From the NCBI GenBank assembly GCA_003993805.1, contig RSEF01000026.1, forward strand, positions 4,791,778 through 4,855,777: 64,000 bases of DNA, given 5' to 3'. The first letter of the stretch is position 1; each line of letters starts with the position of its first letter. Shown piece by piece: positions 1 to 12,000 of the stretch. The position numbers and the translations under genes are program-made. This stretch comes from Himantopus leucocephalus (Eukaryota; Chordata; Aves; Charadriiformes; Recurvirostridae). Under the pieces are notes generated by a model, which saw only the letters and a list, made by a program, of their open reading frames with translations, ran no database searches and was not told where the DNA came from.

Positions 1-809
1 GACAAGAAGAGCCCAAAATAAGAATAAAAAATGTCATTCGTAAAGCAAGAATATCTCATGTGACCCTTGCATGTATAGCTGAAGTAGGTACAGCTGATTT
101 TTTTCTCTGAAGTTTTCACAGTGATTTACAAACACAGCTTTGGGCAACTGGAACTATATTTGTGTACACCGGTTCTGACAGGAAGACCCCCACATCCAGG
201 TTTAAAGTGCCCTCAACATATCCTATATGAATATAGGCAGAGGACATATCAGAGTATGAAGGCACATATCCTTTGCTGCTTCAAAGTGCTAATTTCTCTG
301 ATTCAAGAAAAATGGGTGTTATGGGGGGTGGGGTATTCAGTTAGGGTAAAAGAGGGTTAAGAATTTGCTTTAAGAGGATTTAGGGAAATGTCTGCAAACA
401 TCAATAGCAAAGAAAAAAAATTATAACAATGCTTGATAGTCTATCATAGTGAAGGTGAAAAAGAGAATACAAACAGTAAAAACTATAGCAATGAAAAAAA
501 GGAAAACAAACAACGATCACTGTTAGAAATGAGAAAATGTAGAAGACTCACATGGGAAGCTGGAGACTAGGAAATAAACTTCTGTCAGGGCAGAGGCCAA
601 CAATAATGTCAAGGGACATTACTAGATGAAGACAAGCTGTTGATGCAGAGTAAGTGCAAAGTCTTCAGTAAGTACATGTGCATTTGAAAATGTAGTGGCT
701 GAACAACCAACACACATATTTGAAACAAAAGTTATTAAAAAAATTGTATAAGGAATAAATATTTTGAAATCATTAGCTAGCTAATGCTATTTTCAACAAG
801 TCTTGGAAT

Positions 810-1110
810 ACTGAGGAAATTTCAAAACATTAAGAAAAGTGCTAATATTATCCCAATATTTAAAGAGAGAATGTTGACCTAGGTAACTCTCAGCCAGCTA
901 GACTGACATCTATCCCTGCTAAATCAGGTAAAATAACAGAAAGCTGATACAGGATTTGAGCAATAAAGAATTAACAGATGAGAACATAATTAATGCCTGT
1001 CAAGATGGTGTTACATAAAATAGGTCATGCCACACAAACCTGATTTCATTCTTTGAGGTGATTACAAATTTCGTTGTTAAGGCAACTACATAGATGCAAT
1101 GTCCTTAGTT
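810..1110 (+). mobile_element. Ancient CR1/L3-like pol fragment
   Basis: GTGCTAATATTATCCCAATA then TAAAGAGAG reads SANIIPIFKE, and GGTAACTCTCAGCCAGCTAG followed by ACTGACATCTATCCC corresponds to the NYRPVSLTSIP motif of CR1-type reverse transcriptase. The next 150 bases resemble the turtle/crocodile-type older CR1 more than the recent bird CR1 at 11.6 kb. Confidence 0.6.
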
Positions 1111-3964
1111 CCATCTGTCCAGAGCCCTACTGCCATGAAGATTTAGAGCTATTAGGCAGAGCCCAGTGTGGTGTATGCTGAATGTCGGGAATTATTAATT
1201 ACTGGAGCAGGTAGTATAATTTTAGCAGTGCATTTATTCACTGCAGCATTTTTACCCAGCTTCTGAACGCACTGCAGTGCATTACAGAAGTATCTGATCA
1301 AATATTAAAAATGAAAATTCTGGAAGCACAATAAATTAGTCTGAGTGGACCTTGAGACTAATGTGACTATTGCTGCTCATACTCAGGTCAGCCCCACACT
1401 GATATGGACACAGAACCTCTTGGCTACTACCTTTTCTTTGCTGGCATCACATTAGCCTGCCCATCTGTCAGAGGTGCACTGAACATCACCACAGTGATGT
1501 ACACACTCACATCTCTTCAGTAATTTACACAAACTATTAAGCTGGTAAAAAAAACTTTCCCTTGATTTTCCTTCTGGATGTGACCGTAGAGCTCATTCAG
1601 TACTGACCTCTGTGAACACTTGATGGGAGCGAGATCCCATGACCTACTGGGAGCAGCAAGATAAAAGACTGTAGCGGGACAACAGAGTCCAGTGTGGCAA
1701 TCTATGAGTGCCTGAGGCTTCTTTCATACAGTTCCCTAAAATCCATAGTTAAAAGTCTGATGCTTATGGATACATTTCTTTGGTTGCCCCCCTGCTGACC
1801 TACAGACTATTCAGTGATAGAAATTTTTAATGTGCTTTTACAGCCATCAGCTTTGTAGCCCTGTTCTGGAACAGCCCGTTACACTGTTAATTATTTATCT
1901 TTAACCTTTCTGTTAACTAAACCAATCCATTCATTGACATCAGTTATTTTACACTTTCATTAAGTGAAAGACAGTATGCTGACGTTCTACAAGAAGTGTT
2001 TTAAGTGATCTCTGTAAACAGAATTTAGTAATGATAAAATTCTTGTGTTCATTACCCAGGAATCTCTGTAATGAGCTAGAGAAATTCAGTGCATACCAGA
2101 AGCTTTTATATAAACATAATTTAATAGGATTCTCTGTCACTGACCAATGCCTAAGATAAAAGTAGGAACAATAACAAGTTATCACACATTATGCCTGCTT
2201 GCTCTTCCCCTGTTAGTAGTACAACACAATGAAAACTTCATGATCTTATGAGCAGGTTAAATTATAGAGCAGAGTAACTCTTTTTTCCACTGTATATAGT
2301 ACTGTCCATGCTTGCAAACAATACAGAATTAGAAGCTATGCTGATGAAAAACAGACGAAGCCAATCAGATTTCTGAAAGATTAGTATTCTGGTAGAGGAA
2401 TTATTTCCAACCCCATCCTGTTACAAACCTCCACTGATCAAAGGAAATAAGATCCTAATATGCTGCCATAGAAACAAGTGTTTTTTGCCAGGTTTTGCAT
2501 TTAAACAGACTGTGGCTGCTGAATTTTCAAAGCTAATCTGTCTATTGCAAGTCCCTCTGTAATAGCTTGAAACATAGCTCTCATCTCTTAAATTTATAGA
2601 TTCACAGATGACCACTCTTCTCTCTCTTTCCTAGGATTAGCTGCAGCATTTCCAATCAACCACAGATTAAACCAGCAATTCTCTTTGTTGCATGTCTTAT
2701 GCCAACAATCTCCATTTATGGTCTGCAAATACCTCATAATCCTATTTGCTGTTTGGCTATTATGATAGACCACTTTGTATTTGGTTTAATTTCTTTGGAA
2801 AGTGCTAGATATTTCTGTTATTCTAAGATAAACAATTGCTACACTGAGGACAAAATTTAAAAAAGCCCAAACAACAACAACAAAGAGAAGCCAGAAGCCT
2901 TCTGCAATATCATCAAGGATGAGCGACTCTACCCACCCAATATCATAACAATGCCAAGGGGTAAAAGCCACAGACGCTGCTCAGTTTCTAAGGGCTGTAG
3001 CATTCTCCTGATTTGACTGGCCATCTGATAAGCAGTCAGTAGCTGATCAGACAAGATCTTCACTGGTGAAGGTCTGGTACGAAGAGTTGACACTATGCAT
3101 GTGCAATTGACTTGTTTTAGATCAGAATTTAAGCTAATTACAAATGCTTATTACAAACATTGGGGTATGTTTCTGTTTCTCCTTTTAGGCTTTGGGTGTG
3201 CAGTCCCGTCAGATGGTGCTCATACCCAAGATGCATTCCTCTCTTTTAGGCAATTTCACATGCCCACCTGAAAAAGAAGTGTCTACCACAGCTGTGACTG
3301 ACTGTGGAGCCCACCAAAGTAAATGCCTCCCAATAAGGAAGCCACTCTAAGATTCCAACCACAAATTAAAACGGCTCTAAGGAAGGACAAGGGAAGACTG
3401 TTTTTCCTCATGAACCGTTGCCCCAGGATACTCCTGGTAGAAACAAGGCAAACTAAATTAAATACTTTGATATCTAGGGACAGAAAAGGTTGTAGGAATA
3501 ACCCTGTTATTTGTGCTGTTTGTTTGTTTGTTTGTTTCTTATTAGAGACATTTAATTCCTGTAGCAATTTTTGGTGTTAATCCTTTTAGTTTAGAAATTT
3601 AAATAAATGTTTAGAAATAGTTGTTCTTTATAAAAGCTATCATGCACATCTGAGGATTTTTTTACACATCTTTTTAATCAAGATTTTAATATCTTCCTTA
3701 CATATGCTTGGGGATGACTGCTTAAAGCGCCTCTTCCAGTACAGTGTCTGATTCTGAAAAAGCTGCCTTTTAAAGCCACTGCGAAGTCAGATCAGCAACT
3801 GCCGACATGTAACATTCCCCCTTCCTCTCATATTCCCAGTTAATTTCAATCAGGTGAGGTCAGCACTAGTGTGGGTATACTGACTAATCCCTACCCTGGT
3901 GAGCTACCCTGGTGAGCTTCCCTGGTTTCCATGGAGACCTCCCTGTGTTTCGCTGGCCCTTCAG
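1111..3964. other. No gene recognised
   Basis: AT-rich non-coding sequence; contains a (TTTG)n tract at about 3519-3540. TSHB, expected downstream of SYCP1 by synteny, was looked for and not found. Confidence 0.5.
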
Positions 3965-4065
3965 GAGGGTATTGGAGATCCTGAAGGAACGGCACAGCCA
4001 GGACATCGGATCTGTTACTCCAGACTACCTGACAGTCCATACAATCCTGCGTTTGTCAAGCTTGG
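3965..4065 (+). other. Candidate internal exon, unidentified gene
   Basis: Acceptor CGCTGGCCCTTCAG and donor CTTGG|GTGAGT flank 101 bases. In the frame that joins the exon at 6811 it reads RVLEILKERHSQDIGSVTPD and onward without a stop. A second frame (GIGDPEGTAQPGHRICYSRL) is also open. I do not recognise either. Confidence 0.25.
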
Positions 4066-6810
4066 GTGAGTCCTAAAAGTGGATTTCTTAAGATCTGTTC
4101 TTATTTTCCGCATTCTATTTTGCATTCTCTGCACTTGCAGCTTTAAACAAAACAAATTTTTAAATACCATTTGGGAATCAGTAGTGTTGAGTGACAATTA
4201 CGACATACCTGGAAGCGCTTGCATATGCTGTACTGTAGTTTTAAATTCTGGCAGTGATTACATTCTTCTTTAAGTAAGATACGAAGTGTGGGTTTTCTCA
4301 AGTCGTCAAAATAACCCGGTGGTCTGATTTGAAATACTTGTCATATTGTATCAAGTTTTGCCACAATTCTAGAGCATTCCATTTCATGACACAGTATGTA
4401 ATAAAAAACACTGTTGCTACAATATGCTGTGCTTTTAACAACAAAGAAAACAGACCAAAAATATACATTTTTGCACTACTTGCTGGGAGAAGGCCTTTTT
4501 TCACATAGTGCCACCACAAGGTATGAGTGTCTTGCTGAATCTCTTAGTATTATCCATTATAGAAGTTAAATATAAGAACTGGGTAATAACAGGGGTTGGA
4601 ACATTCATTTAAAAATTCAACTCTTGAGTAAATCCCAACATGCTGTACTAATGAAATAACAAACTAACAATTTTGAAATTTCCTGTGCTTAATAAAGCCA
4701 TGATGGACAAATGATACTGACTTGGCATTTTAATATTTTATAAGAGATTCAAGACAAGTGTTAGAATAGGTAAATGCTCGTTATTTGTCTTCTCAGAACT
4801 GAATTTTCAATTCAGCTTCTCAGGCTTTCCCCTCTTCTGCTTTTGTTTTAGGCTGTTGCAACAAACAGGTGCACTAAAAAGTTATTACTTGTCATACAGA
4901 AAAAATAATTCTCAACAAAAAGCAAATGTCTTAACATATGGCCAGGATAAGTATTTAAATTGAATCAGCTCTTTTTTTAATAGATATGTTTTACAATCTA
5001 TAGACCCAGGGCTATGCAGTTATCCAGTAAGCAAATTAAAGGAAATTTATTTGCTCCCAAGGCAACTCAGAAAAAGAGGAAAGAGCAGATTAGACAAAGA
5101 CAAATAAACCCGCTGTTGAACAAGTAAAGTGAGATGATATAATGAATGGAATTCAACCTATGCATTTTCCAATCCTTTTTGCTTGTCACCTTATGGCAAA
5201 GTACTTCGCTTAGGCCAGATTACGTATTTCTCAATAAACAGACCATACAAACAAAGACACAGAATGGGTCTGGAAAAACAACAGCAACAAGTTTTATAGC
5301 ATCCAGTATTTCAGCTAAAGTCAATCAAACCAAGGTGCAAAATGCAGCTATCAATCAGCTGGAATACAAAAAGGATCAGAATGGAGAGAAGCAGTTCCTC
5401 TGCTTTAATAACCACATCACACCTGGCACATGCTGCATGTAACACCATTCACCACACCAAGAAGCCTTCAGATATCACAAGGCTCAAGATGGTTGTCCCT
5501 CTGCCACCTGCATTTTTGTCATTTAAAAGAGCTGTGAGTCAAACAACATCAGAAACACTGCAACCAAGCAATCAGCTTTTCACAACCATACCGGTGAACA
5601 TCCTTGAAGCTCTGACTCCAAATCATACAGCCCAGGCTTCAGGTTGGTGTCGCTACATACAACAGCAGCGTTCCCTTGAACTGCTGGGGCCAGACCTGGC
5701 GAACTGAGTTGAAGGCACAGTACAGATGAAGAGCTGTATCAAGAAATTGATGACAATGTCAGAGTTTGAAGGACTGGGACGTACTGTCCTGTGAATGGGG
5801 GGGTTGAGGAGATGAGAACAGGAAAGGGACAGCACCTGCCTTAGAACAAAAAGGAAAAATATTTAAAGTACTAGAGAAAAATAAAACTGCACATGTGGTA
5901 AATAAGGATGACAGGAAGAAAGCAAGCAGACGTGGTTGGCCAGAGCATTACTCACCCTCCTGGAAGACGTATTTGATAGAAAAGCAACTGCAGAACTGTG
6001 TTCACAGTATTATGAAGGAAAGTAATGATATATCTCAACATTTCCAAATGCTTGCTTTAAGTTATGGTAACCTGATACTGACAAACCTCCTGTTGGAAGC
6101 TGCAGGTCCTCAGCTGCTCCACTGAAAGAAGTAAAAGTTGGTATCTGCAGTCATTATCAATTATATTCTTGCTTGGAAGACATATTGTATAGCTCAGACA
6201 CTGAAGGCCACATCCTCCTTAAAATTGATTAGTAAAGAGCCAGACTAAAAAGAAGTGACAAAGGAGATATTCTGTTTAACAGATAACATAATTGATAGCT
6301 ACATTTTTTGGCACAGGTTAATATAAATTTTTAAACCTTGTGAAAAAGGCATTTAGAAATAAACATCTTGCTAATACTTTTAAATAAAGCATATGTATAT
6401 ATAACTTTACTTGTAGTAAAAAGGGACTAGCCAATAACAAATATCATGGCTGATGTCAGAATATAGCCTTTAAAATTTTAATAAAATTCCACATATAAAA
6501 GCATTAATATTCACCACTATGAATAGCTGCTGACCGGTATCTTACAATTTTTACTTTTTTGAATTGTGTCCTACCTGAAGGATTCACAAGCCAAAGCACA
6601 TGCATTTATTTTTATTTGCTTTTCCTATGCAAACTGGATTAATGCCCAACATAAAATTGTTTATATTTTCAGTTTTATTTAGTGTATATATATTCCATTC
6701 ACAGAAACAGGCGTAGTATGAGGCAAATATGATTCTACATCCTTCCTAGTTGGTTACATTGCCTATTAGCTTTCTGTAATGGTACTAACAGTATTTTTGT
6801 AATTTTGCAG
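4066..6810. other. No gene recognised
   Basis: Two overlapping ORFs of about 100-120 codons at 5146-5707 on the plus strand lack splice or family support. Nothing else is visible. Confidence 0.4.
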
Positions 6811-7055
6811 ACGATTTATACAGTACACCACAGGGCACGCTCATGGTATCACGAGGATTATATGATGCACCATGGATTCACAACCCTGCCACAACAGTAC
6901 TGGAACATAACGATGTCCTAACTGATTACTTACCATTTGAGTCTAGATGTGGGCAGTACAGACTTCTATTTTCACCTGTTCAAGACACTTCTCCACCTTC
7001 AAGACATTTTAACTACCACAAGACTCACTGTCACGTGCAGAAACTCTTACAATAG
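6811..7055 (+). other. Candidate terminal exon, unidentified gene
   Basis: A good acceptor (TTTTTGTAATTTTGCAG) precedes an ORF of about 81 codons ending in TAG. It includes STPQGTLMVSRGLYDAPWIH and LTDYLPFESRCGQYRLLFSP. The mix of residues looks more protein-like than most random frames in this AT-rich stretch. It joins in frame to 3965-4065. The product is unknown; the gene would be convergent with SYCP1. Confidence 0.3.
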
Positions 7056-7303
7056 TTAATTAGCATTTCTAATTCTTACTGCTTAAGTTTTTTGTCATTT
7101 CTTCTCCTACAATGTCAGATACTGTATATATATATAACTATGCTGAAATTTTTTTTACAGTAAGGCATTCGAATATCACATATTCTGGAATGAGCAAAGC
7201 TTTGAATATTGGTAGGCTAGGCTTGATGTGGATTTTGAATCTTAACTTCAAGATTACAAAATTATAGTTTCATGGATCTGTATGTGAGCCATAGCTGAGA
7301 AGA

Positions 7304-7501
7304 CTAGATAGTAGAAGTCTCATTATACTCAGAAACAACTGGAATTTTTATTTTTGATTGCTCAGTAACTAGCTTAGGACTTGAGTCTGCATATCTGTTG
7401 AAGATGTACACAACAACAACTGTCAAAATTAGAAACATGCCACCTTGAAATGAAGTAACAAACACTGGCAGGTATTTAGAGCTTGTATAAAACACCACCC
7501 C
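7304..7501 (-). other. Candidate terminal exon of a membrane protein
   Basis: Acceptor TTTATTTTAATAG precedes 65 codons and a stop. A hydrophobic segment GGMFLILTVVVVYIF is followed by a polar tail SSPKLVTEQSKIKIPVVSEY. This resembles the last helix and cytoplasmic tail of a transporter. A possible preceding short exon (MSVLSKRDYFT, donor at 7706) joins in phase 0. No family was recognised. Confidence 0.3.
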
Positions 7502-8423
7502 CTATTAAAATAAATGATAAACTGCACATATATGTTGCATTTCCGGTGAATGCATTTTCTTTTTCCTGCAAAGCAGCTAAGAGATATTAGTAAGTAACAT
7601 CCCAAACTAAAATGAAGAATAACTGACTTTGCATGACATTCTCTGTATCCGATCAAAAAATAAGTAATTGATGTATCTGGGCTTAAACGGATTATTTTAC
7701 AGGACTTACAGTAAAATAATCTCTTTTGGAAAGGACAGACATCTGGAATTTGTGTGTTATAAGCAGCTTCTCTGTTCTTCATTTGGCCTAATTTATACTA
7801 TTTAAGCAGATATATTATAAAAACTCGATATTCTGCAAAAATATGAAATATCTTTAGGGCAAGAAAATCATTCTAACTTCTCAGAAAATTAGCTTGCATA
7901 ACAAATTCCGTTTCCAAATATGGAGAAAAAACCCACTATATTCTTTCAGTTCTTCTGAGAATATTTGTCAGTTACATACAATAAAAAAATCATTATTAAT
8001 ATCACTGCTCAACAGGTAAGTCATAAGGAACCCAAACTACTAGCCTACACATAAAACTGCTACAGAAAAAGAATGAAGTACGTATGTTTTGCTACCCACA
8101 TCATCTGAATCCAGGATTTTGATTTTTCATAATATTTTAAGATGTACCTGTAGTTTTCTTGTTATCTCTAGGCTCTGAAGCAGGTTTTTGTTGTTGTTGT
8201 GAAACCAAGATTAATCAAGGATTATCACAGAAATACATGTTGTTCTAAACTATTCTTACGCTTACGTGGCAGAAGCTGTTAGTCCTTAGGAAGGCTGCCT
8301 GGTGATTTATAGCCGTGTTCTAATACAAAAAGCAACAACATTTGATCCCACACTTTATGTTTCAAATGAACACTTTTAATAACATCTTAACGGTTTTTTT
8401 ACAATCTTAAAACGTGTGCATAT

Positions 8424-8429
8424 TTTATT
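8424..8429 (-). terminator. SYCP1: Possible SYCP1 poly(A) signal
   Basis: AATAAA on the minus strand about 600 bases downstream of the SYCP1 stop. It is the first canonical hexamer I found after the stop. Hexamers are common in AT-rich DNA, so this is only positional support. Confidence 0.35.
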
Positions 8430-9029
8430 CCTTATGAAGCTGAAATCTTTTTAAACCAAAGTAATTATCTTGAAAATTCAATTTTGAAAGTTTCAAAACT
8501 GTTTTAACATACTGAAAGAGTAGCTACTGAAAACAAAACAGTCTAAAAAGACAGTTCTGACAACATTTAAAATGAATGAAAAAGCAAGACGACTTCAGGT
8601 AAAAGTGTATACATTTTAACAGCTTCAGTATTTCTTTCACTAAACAATATCCTTTTCTGAATTATGTATTAAGATAAAGAGAGTAAATTTAAAAGAACAA
8701 AACTGAATTTCTTTAAAACCAGTATTTCTAATTCCAGACTATTTTTCTTTTTGAAACAGCTTTCTCTATGGTTATACTTATTTCTACATTTAAAAATGGG
8801 CTAATTTTTGTCCCAACTTCTTATAGCATAGGGAATGAAATAAAGAAAACGCTCTGCAGGTTGATGTAGTTATGTATCTATAAAGTTTATGTGTATAAAG
8901 GAAATGAATATAGTATTAAACATACTGCGTATGACAGAAAAATGCAATAACGTACTAACTCTGAAAGAATAGTAATACTGTGGTTATACTAATCAAATAA
9001 TGCTAGGGCACTATTCATTTTTTTTCATT

Positions 9030-12000
9030 TTAAGTAAAGAGCTTTTCAGCCTCTTTAATTTTTCTCTTCCTGTCCATTTTAGAAACTGCAGTCCATCCAG
9101 CCTCTCGCATTTTTCTCATGGTTGTAAGTTTCAGTACAGAGCCTGGAGTTTTCATGTTTGATGTAGTTGGTTTCTAAGAGGAAAAATAAAGACATCCATT
9201 AGTTTCTAGAACCAGTTTGATTAACTGTTTGTTTTGATCTGAAGAAAAGCTAAGGTACCTTTTTTGGTGTCATGGCATATAGTTGTGAAGCTTGAGGATA
9301 ATCTTTGTATAATTTTTTAAACACTTCTTCCTCTGAGACTATGCTCTTAAATTAAAAATAAAAAAGTTACTTAATCACACTATATTAAAAAATATTTTTT
9401 CTTTCCCACTAGGAATATTAGAGTATAAAAAAAAGGCAAGATGTTATTATGAAGCCTCAACAGTTCAATAAAAACAATGTAAAAATCAATATAAAAGTTA
9501 ATATATATTTTTGTATAGCAGTACTCTGTTTGTCGTACAGTTACTAATTATGTACATATAGATAAAGTTCCAGAAAGTACCAATGAAATAAAAATATACA
9601 CATAAATATTGTCTTAGATACAGAACCCCACATGCTTTATATATATTCTTAGATATAGCAGCGTGCGTAAAGAACTGTAAAGTACACTATTTGTTCTCTG
9701 AATTTTACCAGGAGGTCACTGTGTTCAGAGCTATCTGACTGAGCATCCAGCTGTAGAAGCACTTTTTGCTTTTTCCTCATGCACTGTTCAGAATGCAGAT
9801 TCGTGCCTTCACTTTGCAGTTTATGTACTGGAGGAGTCTTTATAATATATGTCTGGGAAAGAAAAAGATGGCATTTAAAATTATGTTTTCAGTGGTAATT
9901 ATAGAATCTAAAACCAAACTCATAACCCCGCTTACAGACTGAGTATACAGGAAGACACTAGAGAGATGCTGTGGAACAATTACCTTTCCATCCAAAATGT
10001 GAAGCAAATACTCAAACAAAGGAAAAAAATACCCTTTTTTTGTTACCAAACATGGAGAATGAACAGGAAGCTGTGGAAGAACTGAGTTTTATGGGACACT
10101 ATATATATCTAACTTCTTCATGCTTATCTGCAGAAATTCAGGTTATTCTGAACTGTGGTCACTACGTGCAGACTAACCAACGATTAAGAAAACACAAACA
10201 AACAAAACTGCAGGAAAAAGCTTTCAGAAAGACATTGATAGTGGTATCAAGATTGCTTTTACTTAAGTAGTTCTTTCACTAGAAGTTAAACTTCTCAGAA
10301 ACATTGCAATGGAAAAATGCAATCCTTTTTTAGAAAGGATAACATAAAAATGGTAGTTGTTTCTATTGTTAAGATATAAACATCACATGCAAGCTTCTGA
10401 CAGGGTAGAAACATAAGGTTTTGCAGTTCCAATGAAGCAGTCAGGAACACTTTGATAATTTTTACAGCTATACAAGCTATTTTCTGTTCCACAGACAACA
10501 CTTTTCTTTTAAGACTAAGTAAAAGAGTTCTAAAGACATTATTAATTAATTAATTAATTATAGAGACATTATTAAATTCACTGTCTCTCTAGGACAGGAA
10601 TTGTTACTGATCAATGACAACAAACAAATTAAGTAACTAAGCAAGAAAAATGACATATAGTGGGAGCACTTACACAAACTGCTTTCTAATATTGCTGTCG
10701 AATATTTTTTTGTGGCTATCTACCTTTTAAATCCCTGCTTATCACAAAAAAAATAAATAAGCATCTAGAGAAGTACGAAATACAGTCAGAAAAATAAAAC
10801 AAGAACAATGCACTATTAGGAGTTACAAACCTTTAAAGATGGACTACCCAAGGGACTTCGTGCAGGAGGCATTTTTTTCTTTTCCACCATGTTGACTTTT
10901 ATAGGAATATCATTTGGAGACTTTTTATTTTTTACATTAATAGGTGCACAGTCCAGATCTAAATGAAGCTTAGGAGTCTCAGAGAAATGATTTTGTATTT
11001 TCTAAAATTAAAAGAGGTTTAAATTAAAAGCATTTCAGTGTCTTTGGTCCAGTGTACATAATTTATCATGGAACTTCAATCAGATTGCATACGTGTAAAT
11101 GTTACCAAATTCTAAAATTGATTAATGATAAGGTTAAAGCTACCTTGTCCTTCTTTTCATCTTCAGGAACCATATTTTGGGGGGATTCTTTCGCAAGATT
11201 CCCCTAAAAAAAAGAGTTATGTGATAGGAATAAATATTTTCTTTTAATTAGTTGTTGAAATCCTTCTTGGTGTAATTACAGAACACAGTCCACAATCATA
11301 CTGCTACAAAGTTGGCACAGATGTATGACTCAGATTTAGTCAAACTAAACAGCATTCAAAAGACATGACTTCTATTCAGTTTCATTTCTTATACAACTTG
11401 TCCCATCTCTACCAAGGAACCTAGACACCATCCCTTTTTAATGGGAAAATATGATAAAAATTGTATCACAGCTGTATTTAATAAAGAGCTCTATTTTCGA
11501 GTTATTATTTCATGCAAGAAACTGGAAGCATTCTTGTTTATTGGAGTAAGTGTTCCTTCACTGTTTTTTTAATTCTATTTTGCATTTCTGTTGCCAGCTG
11601 AAGAAAATTACATAGCAATCACAAAATCACAGAATGGTTAAGGTTGGAATGGACCTCTGGAGATATCTAATCTAACACCCCTGTTTGCAGCAGAGTGAAC
11701 TAGACTAGGTGGATCAGGACTGTGTCCAACAGGGTTTTGAATGTCTCCAAGCATGGAGACTCCACAACCTCTTTGGGCAACCTGTTCCTGTGTTTTATCA
11801 CCCTTACAATAATAGAGTTTTTGCCTGTGTTTAAATGGTATTTCTTGTACTGTGTTTTGTTCCCATTGTCTCTTGTCCTTTCACTGGATACCAATGAGAA
11901 AGTCTCACTCCATCTTCTTTACTCCCTGCCATAAGGTATTTATACACACTGATAACATGTCTGTGAGCTTTCTCTTCTTGAGGCTAAACTATCCCAGCTC

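Noticed and set aside
5146..6125. Cluster of plus-strand ORFs of 76-121 codons
   Set aside because: They overlap in different frames, lack convincing splice sites, and show no recognisable domain.
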